Shown: in pieces, positions 8,398 through 9,994 of the stretch | Numbering within the stretch: the first letter of the stretch is position 1 | Layout: each line of letters starts with the position of its first letter | NCBI GenBank assembly: GCA_948852375.1 | Contig: CAQOYX010000055.1 | Span: forward strand, 1-9,994 | Direction of reading: 5' to 3' | Origin: an uncultured Clostridia bacterium | Lineage (GTDB): Bacteria; Bacillota_A; Clostridia; TANB77; CAG-508 | DNA: 9,994 bases | Made by a program: the position numbers and the translations under genes | The notes under the pieces: generated by a model | Database searches by the model: none | What the model saw: the letters and a program-made list of their open reading frames with translations, nothing else | Told to the model about the DNA's origin: nothing

Positions 8398-8428
8398 ACT
8401 TTCCCAATATTTTTAAGGATTTTGTTAC

Positions 8429-8457
8429 AAAACATAGGTAATACTAGACTATGTTTT
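8429..8457. repeat. 9-bp hairpin adjoining the GC-rich hairpin
   Basis: AAAACATAG (8429-8437) pairs with CTATGTTTT (8449-8457) around an 11-base loop. Read on the minus strand it follows the GC-rich hairpin and ends in TTTTG, so it could be a weak terminator for the hydrolase transcript. Confidence 0.5.
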
Positions 8458-8495
8458 TAGCACGGTAATCACCCTAACGGGCGATACCGTGCTAA
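8457..8495. repeat. GC-rich long hairpin between the hydrolase gene and the integrase remnant
   Basis: TTAGCACGGT (8457-8466) pairs perfectly with ACCGTGCTAA (8486-8495). An inner ATC-x-CCC/GGG-x-GAT stem with one bulge and one A-C mismatch closes on a TAAC loop. It is far richer in GC than its surroundings. It lies about 50 bases after the hydrolase stop and lacks a T run on either strand. Confidence 0.6.
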
Positions 8496-8545
8496 CTAAA
8501 CTAGAAATCCCCTATTACAGAGAAATTCTTCACCTTTGTAATCCT

Positions 8546-9319
8546 TTACAGAAAATCTTTCACAAACCGAACACTATATTTCATAGAACCTGCATGAGTT
8601 GATGTAATTTCTATAAATGGTTTCTCTTTAGGAATTTGACTATTTCTAGGAATAATACCATCTCCATTAATTCTTTTAGCCTTATCAATCCATGTTAACA
8701 GTAACTTTACTGGATTAATCGCAAATTTTCCACATACTGAAACAATAATGATATAATTATTCTGTTGCAAATAATCCATATTAAGATTTGTTAAAAACTC
8801 TGAATTTTTACACAAATCTTTATCTACATTATGGTCAGAAAATATTTTATGAAAAAATATCTTTTCTAACCAATTTAGCCGAGCATCAAATACTTTCCTA
8901 TTAGCTATAGGAGTTCCTTGACTATTTAATGGTGCTGATACACTAACAACTGTAATTTTCCTTTTTAACCACTTTGTTGCCTCAATAAAACAACTTCCAC
9001 ACTTTGAATGACCATGAAGAATAATGTTTTCATATTGGTACATATTGGTATCAATATAATTTGCCAATTCTTTTGCTGCCACCGATAATCCCTCACATTC
9101 AAATGGATAAAATAATGATAATACAGTATAATCTCCATAAGCATTTCCACTTGGTGGAAAAAATAAAGGGTCTTTATGTATCACATTATTTTCTTCATCA
9201 ACGGATAATGAATATCCACTTCCCATAATAATGCAAGTCTTACAAGATGAATTTGTAGATTTTCTTACTTCTTGTACAATAATATTTTTTGTCTTAAAGA
9301 TTACATTCCGTAATTTCAT
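8546..9319 (-). CDS. alpha/beta-hydrolase, lipase/esterase-like; element cargo
   Basis: 257 residues from ATG 9319, chosen because GGAG lies about 8 bases upstream; a frame 10 codons longer (9349) would overlap the operator-like site. No signal peptide or membrane helix, so probably cytoplasmic. Seen: a predicted strand IIMGSGYS (about 30-37) like an oxyanion-hole turn; nucleophile elbow HGHSKCGS with Ser105; SAPLNSQGTPIAN (about 128-140), recalling the GTPxA stretch of lipases; NGDGIIP with Asp220; and STHAGSMKYS with His242. Ser105-Asp220-His242 would make a standard triad. The elbow has Cys107 where most family members have Gly (G-x-S-x-G), a one-base difference (TGT for GGT), so activity is uncertain. 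It is the only intact gene between the att copies, with its own promoter and operator-like site. The substrate cannot be told; lipid ester or peptide hydrolysis are both possible. Confidence 0.75.
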   Translation of the reverse strand: MKLRNVIFKTKNIIVQEVRKSTNSSCKTCIIMGSGYSLSVDEENNVIHKDPLFFPPSGNAYGDYTVLSLFYPFECEGLSVAAKELANYIDTNMYQYENIILHGHSKCGSCFIEATKWLKRKITVVSVSAPLNSQGTPIANRKVFDARLNWLEKIFFHKIFSDHNVDKDLCKNSEFLTNLNMDYLQQNNYIIIVSVCGKFAINPVKLLLTWIDKAKRINGDGIIPRNSQIPKEKPFIEITSTHAGSMKYSVRFVKDFL

Positions 9320-9340
9320 AAAATTACTCCTTTCTAATTT

Positions 9341-9356
9341 TTTACACAATTGTAAA
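9341..9356. promoter_or_regulatory. palindromic operator-like site at the hydrolase promoter
   Basis: TTTACACAATTGTAAA contains perfect 6-bp arms (TTTACA/TGTAAA on the minus strand) around four bases. It falls just downstream of the predicted transcription start (about 9361) and upstream of the ribosome site, a classic place for a repressor. The regulator is not in the window. Confidence 0.45.
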
Positions 9357-9367
9357 GTGTTAATATA

Positions 9368-9396
9368 ATTATATCATATTTTATGTTGATTTTCAA
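9368..9396 (-). promoter_or_regulatory. sigma-A promoter of the hydrolase gene
   Basis: On the minus strand: TTGAAA (9396-9391), 17-base spacer, TATAAT (9373-9368). The start is near 9361, about 42 bases before ATG 9319. It lies just beyond the terminator at 9402-9441, which insulates it from tmRNA transcription. Confidence 0.78.
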
Positions 9397-9401
9397 ATCC
9401 T

Positions 9402-9441
9402 TAAAAACGAAAAACAACTAGAAATTTAATTCCTAATTGTT
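9402..9441 (-). terminator. intrinsic terminator downstream of tmRNA, inside the element
   Basis: On the minus strand AACAATTAGGAATT (9441-9428) pairs with AATTTCTAGTTGTT (9426-9413) with two G-U pairs, followed by TTTTTCGTTTTT. It is about 95 bases beyond the tmRNA 3' end and lies on the element side of the att core. Confidence 0.75.
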
Positions 9442-9474
9442 TTAATTTTTCATTCAAATACAAGCCTTTTAATT

Positions 9475-9488
9475 AAGCGTGTACGCTT
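9475..9488. repeat. AAGCGTGTACGCTT palindrome near the right att core
   Basis: Perfect 6-bp inverted arms (AAGCGT/ACGCTT) around GT. It contains the same GCGTGTAC octamer as 7839-7846 and 7849-7856 and lies about 47 bases inside the right att copy. Likely a recombinase or excision-factor site, by position only. Confidence 0.5.
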
Positions 9489-9534
9489 AGGTTCCCAATA
9501 TCTGTAACTAGCTATTTCAAGCCATTTTCTTTTA

Positions 9535-9552
9535 AATGGTGGAGGTGAGGAG
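9535..9552. repeat. right attachment-site core, within the 3' end of ssrA
   Basis: AATGGTGGAGGTGAGGAG, identical to 7693-7710. Bases 9537-9552 are the functional 3' terminus of tmRNA (T-arm strand, acceptor strand and CCA), so integration left a complete RNA gene. Confidence 0.85.
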
Positions 9553-9886
9553 AGTCGAACTCCTGTCCAGCAAACTTTCCATATAAACTTCTCCGAGCAC
9601 AGTTTGTTCTTATTTTTCCTAATAAAACAAATGAACAAACAAACTTGTTTTATTAGTATCTCCTTTATACCCACTATTCTTAGAGAAAAAAATAGTTTCG
9701 TTTCCTACTATTTCGTCGCCCTTATAAAACCGTAGTCCTTTTTATAAGAACGTAGCCACTCTTAGGCAGCTAATGCTACTTCGTTATTTCTAGCGTTTAT
9801 ATTTATTTTTAGGTTTTTTAAGTGGCACCTAACCACTGCTCGCTATTTGTACTTCTGGTTTACTGTCGAAAGCCAAATACACCCCC
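9537..9886 (-). ncRNA. ssrA: tmRNA (transfer-messenger RNA)
   Basis: 350-base RNA that acts as alanyl-tRNA and as a short mRNA to release stalled ribosomes and tag the unfinished protein for proteolysis, together with SmpB. The 5' end GGGGGTG (from 9886) pairs with CACCTCC next to the encoded ACCA end (9537), with one G-U. GGCTTTCGACAG after the 5' strand and GGAGTTCGACTCTCC in the T arm are family hallmarks. A resume codon GCT after TAAAC opens a tag frame that ends TAA. The body has G/C-rich paired stretches between tag and 3' end, consistent with pseudoknots that I did not fold in full. Promoter at 9908-9936. The 3' end is the element's att site. smpB lies about 7.8 kb away on the other strand. 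Confidence 0.97.
9762..9794 (-). other. tmRNA tag-peptide reading frame (ARNNEVALAA, then stop)
   Basis: From the likely resume codon GCT (9794-9792) the frame reads Ala-Arg-Asn-Asn-Glu-Val-Ala-Leu-Ala-Ala and TAA (9764-9762). The ALAA end is the degron recognised by ClpXP-type proteases. The resume codon is inferred from the preceding TAAAC. Confidence 0.8.
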
Positions 9887-9907
9887 ATATTTAATAGTCT
9901 AATATCT

Positions 9908-9936
9908 ATTATAAATCATCATAGACTTTTTTACAA
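9908..9936 (-). promoter_or_regulatory. sigma-A promoter of ssrA
   Basis: On the minus strand: TTGTAA (9936-9931), 17-base spacer, TATAAT (9913-9908). The predicted start is about 15 bases before the mature tmRNA 5' end, leaving a short leader to be trimmed. Confidence 0.78.
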
Positions 9937-9994
9937 TATATTTCCCTTGACTTTATTAATTTATTATTTTATAATATAAAACATATCAATTTAA

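Larger units (their letters stand above)
7693..9552. mobile_element. remnant of a small integrative element inserted in the 3' end of ssrA
   Basis: Seen: an 18-bp direct repeat, AATGGTGGAGGTGAGGAG, at 7693-7710 and 9535-9552. The right copy is the last 16 bases of tmRNA plus two flanking bases; the left copy is an orphan tmRNA 3' end with no tmRNA body. Between them lie a decayed tyrosine integrase whose 3' end points at the left copy, GCGTGTAC repeats near both ends, one intact hydrolase gene and two hairpins. Known: ssrA 3' ends are common targets of tyrosine-recombinase islands, which regenerate the RNA end on integration. Inferred: an element of about 1.84 kb (one core plus the interior), now unable to move by itself. 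It may have been larger before deletion. No relaxase, replication or capsid gene is seen. Confidence 0.85.

Noticed and set aside
8457..8495. Integron attC-like site, suggested by the CCTAAC-type tip
   Set aside because: The paired R and L boxes and the GTTRRRY core are not in the required order, and there is no integron integrase or cassette array.
9450..9674. Minus-strand 74-codon open frame
   Set aside because: It lies largely inside the tmRNA body and has no ribosome site; it is a chance frame over an RNA gene.

Overview
The window is a chromosomal segment of a very AT-rich, Gram-positive-type bacterium. The strong AGGAGG-like ribosome sites, TTGACA/TATAAT promoters, intrinsic terminators, lipobox lipoprotein, class II aldolase and Ca2+-type P-ATPase all fit a low-GC Firmicute, probably a Clostridia relative. 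The species cannot be told from the sequence alone.

Layout. 1-1250 (+): two small secreted or membrane proteins of the same build (signal peptide, Asn/Thr-rich spacer, C-terminal membrane helix), each followed by a hairpin. 1231-1829 (+): smpB with a textbook extended -10 promoter and a bidirectional terminator; its reading frame is broken by one extra base near codon 29. 1834-3489 (-): class II fructose-bisphosphate aldolase followed by a small lipoprotein, apparently one operon. 3493-4451 (-): a membrane-anchored NodB-family polysaccharide deacetylase whose anchor and catalytic domain lie in different frames, split at an A5 run. 4494-7267 (-): a 908-residue Ca2+-type P-type ATPase with a clear terminator. 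7314-7583 (-): tRNA-Trp(CCA) with promoter and terminator. 9537-9913 (-): tmRNA (ssrA) with promoter.

The most notable region is 7693-9552. The 18-bp end of ssrA (AATGGTGGAGGTGAGGAG) is repeated as an orphan copy about 1.84 kb away. Between the copies are a tyrosine integrase decayed into three frames, a pair of tandem hairpins, one intact alpha/beta-hydrolase (lipase-like) gene with its own promoter and a palindromic operator-like site, and several GCGTGTAC repeats near both ends. I read this as the remnant of a small integrative element that entered the 3' end of ssrA, regenerated it, lost its integrase and kept one cargo gene. Before insertion, tmRNA and tRNA-Trp were probably close neighbours.

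Functional links: SmpB and tmRNA are the two partners of trans-translation ribosome rescue and both occur here, about 7.8 kb apart on opposite strands. The tmRNA looks intact; smpB is not as written. Two single-base frame breaks in otherwise well-conserved genes (smpB and the deacetylase) may be sequence errors and should be checked on reads before any biology is built on them.
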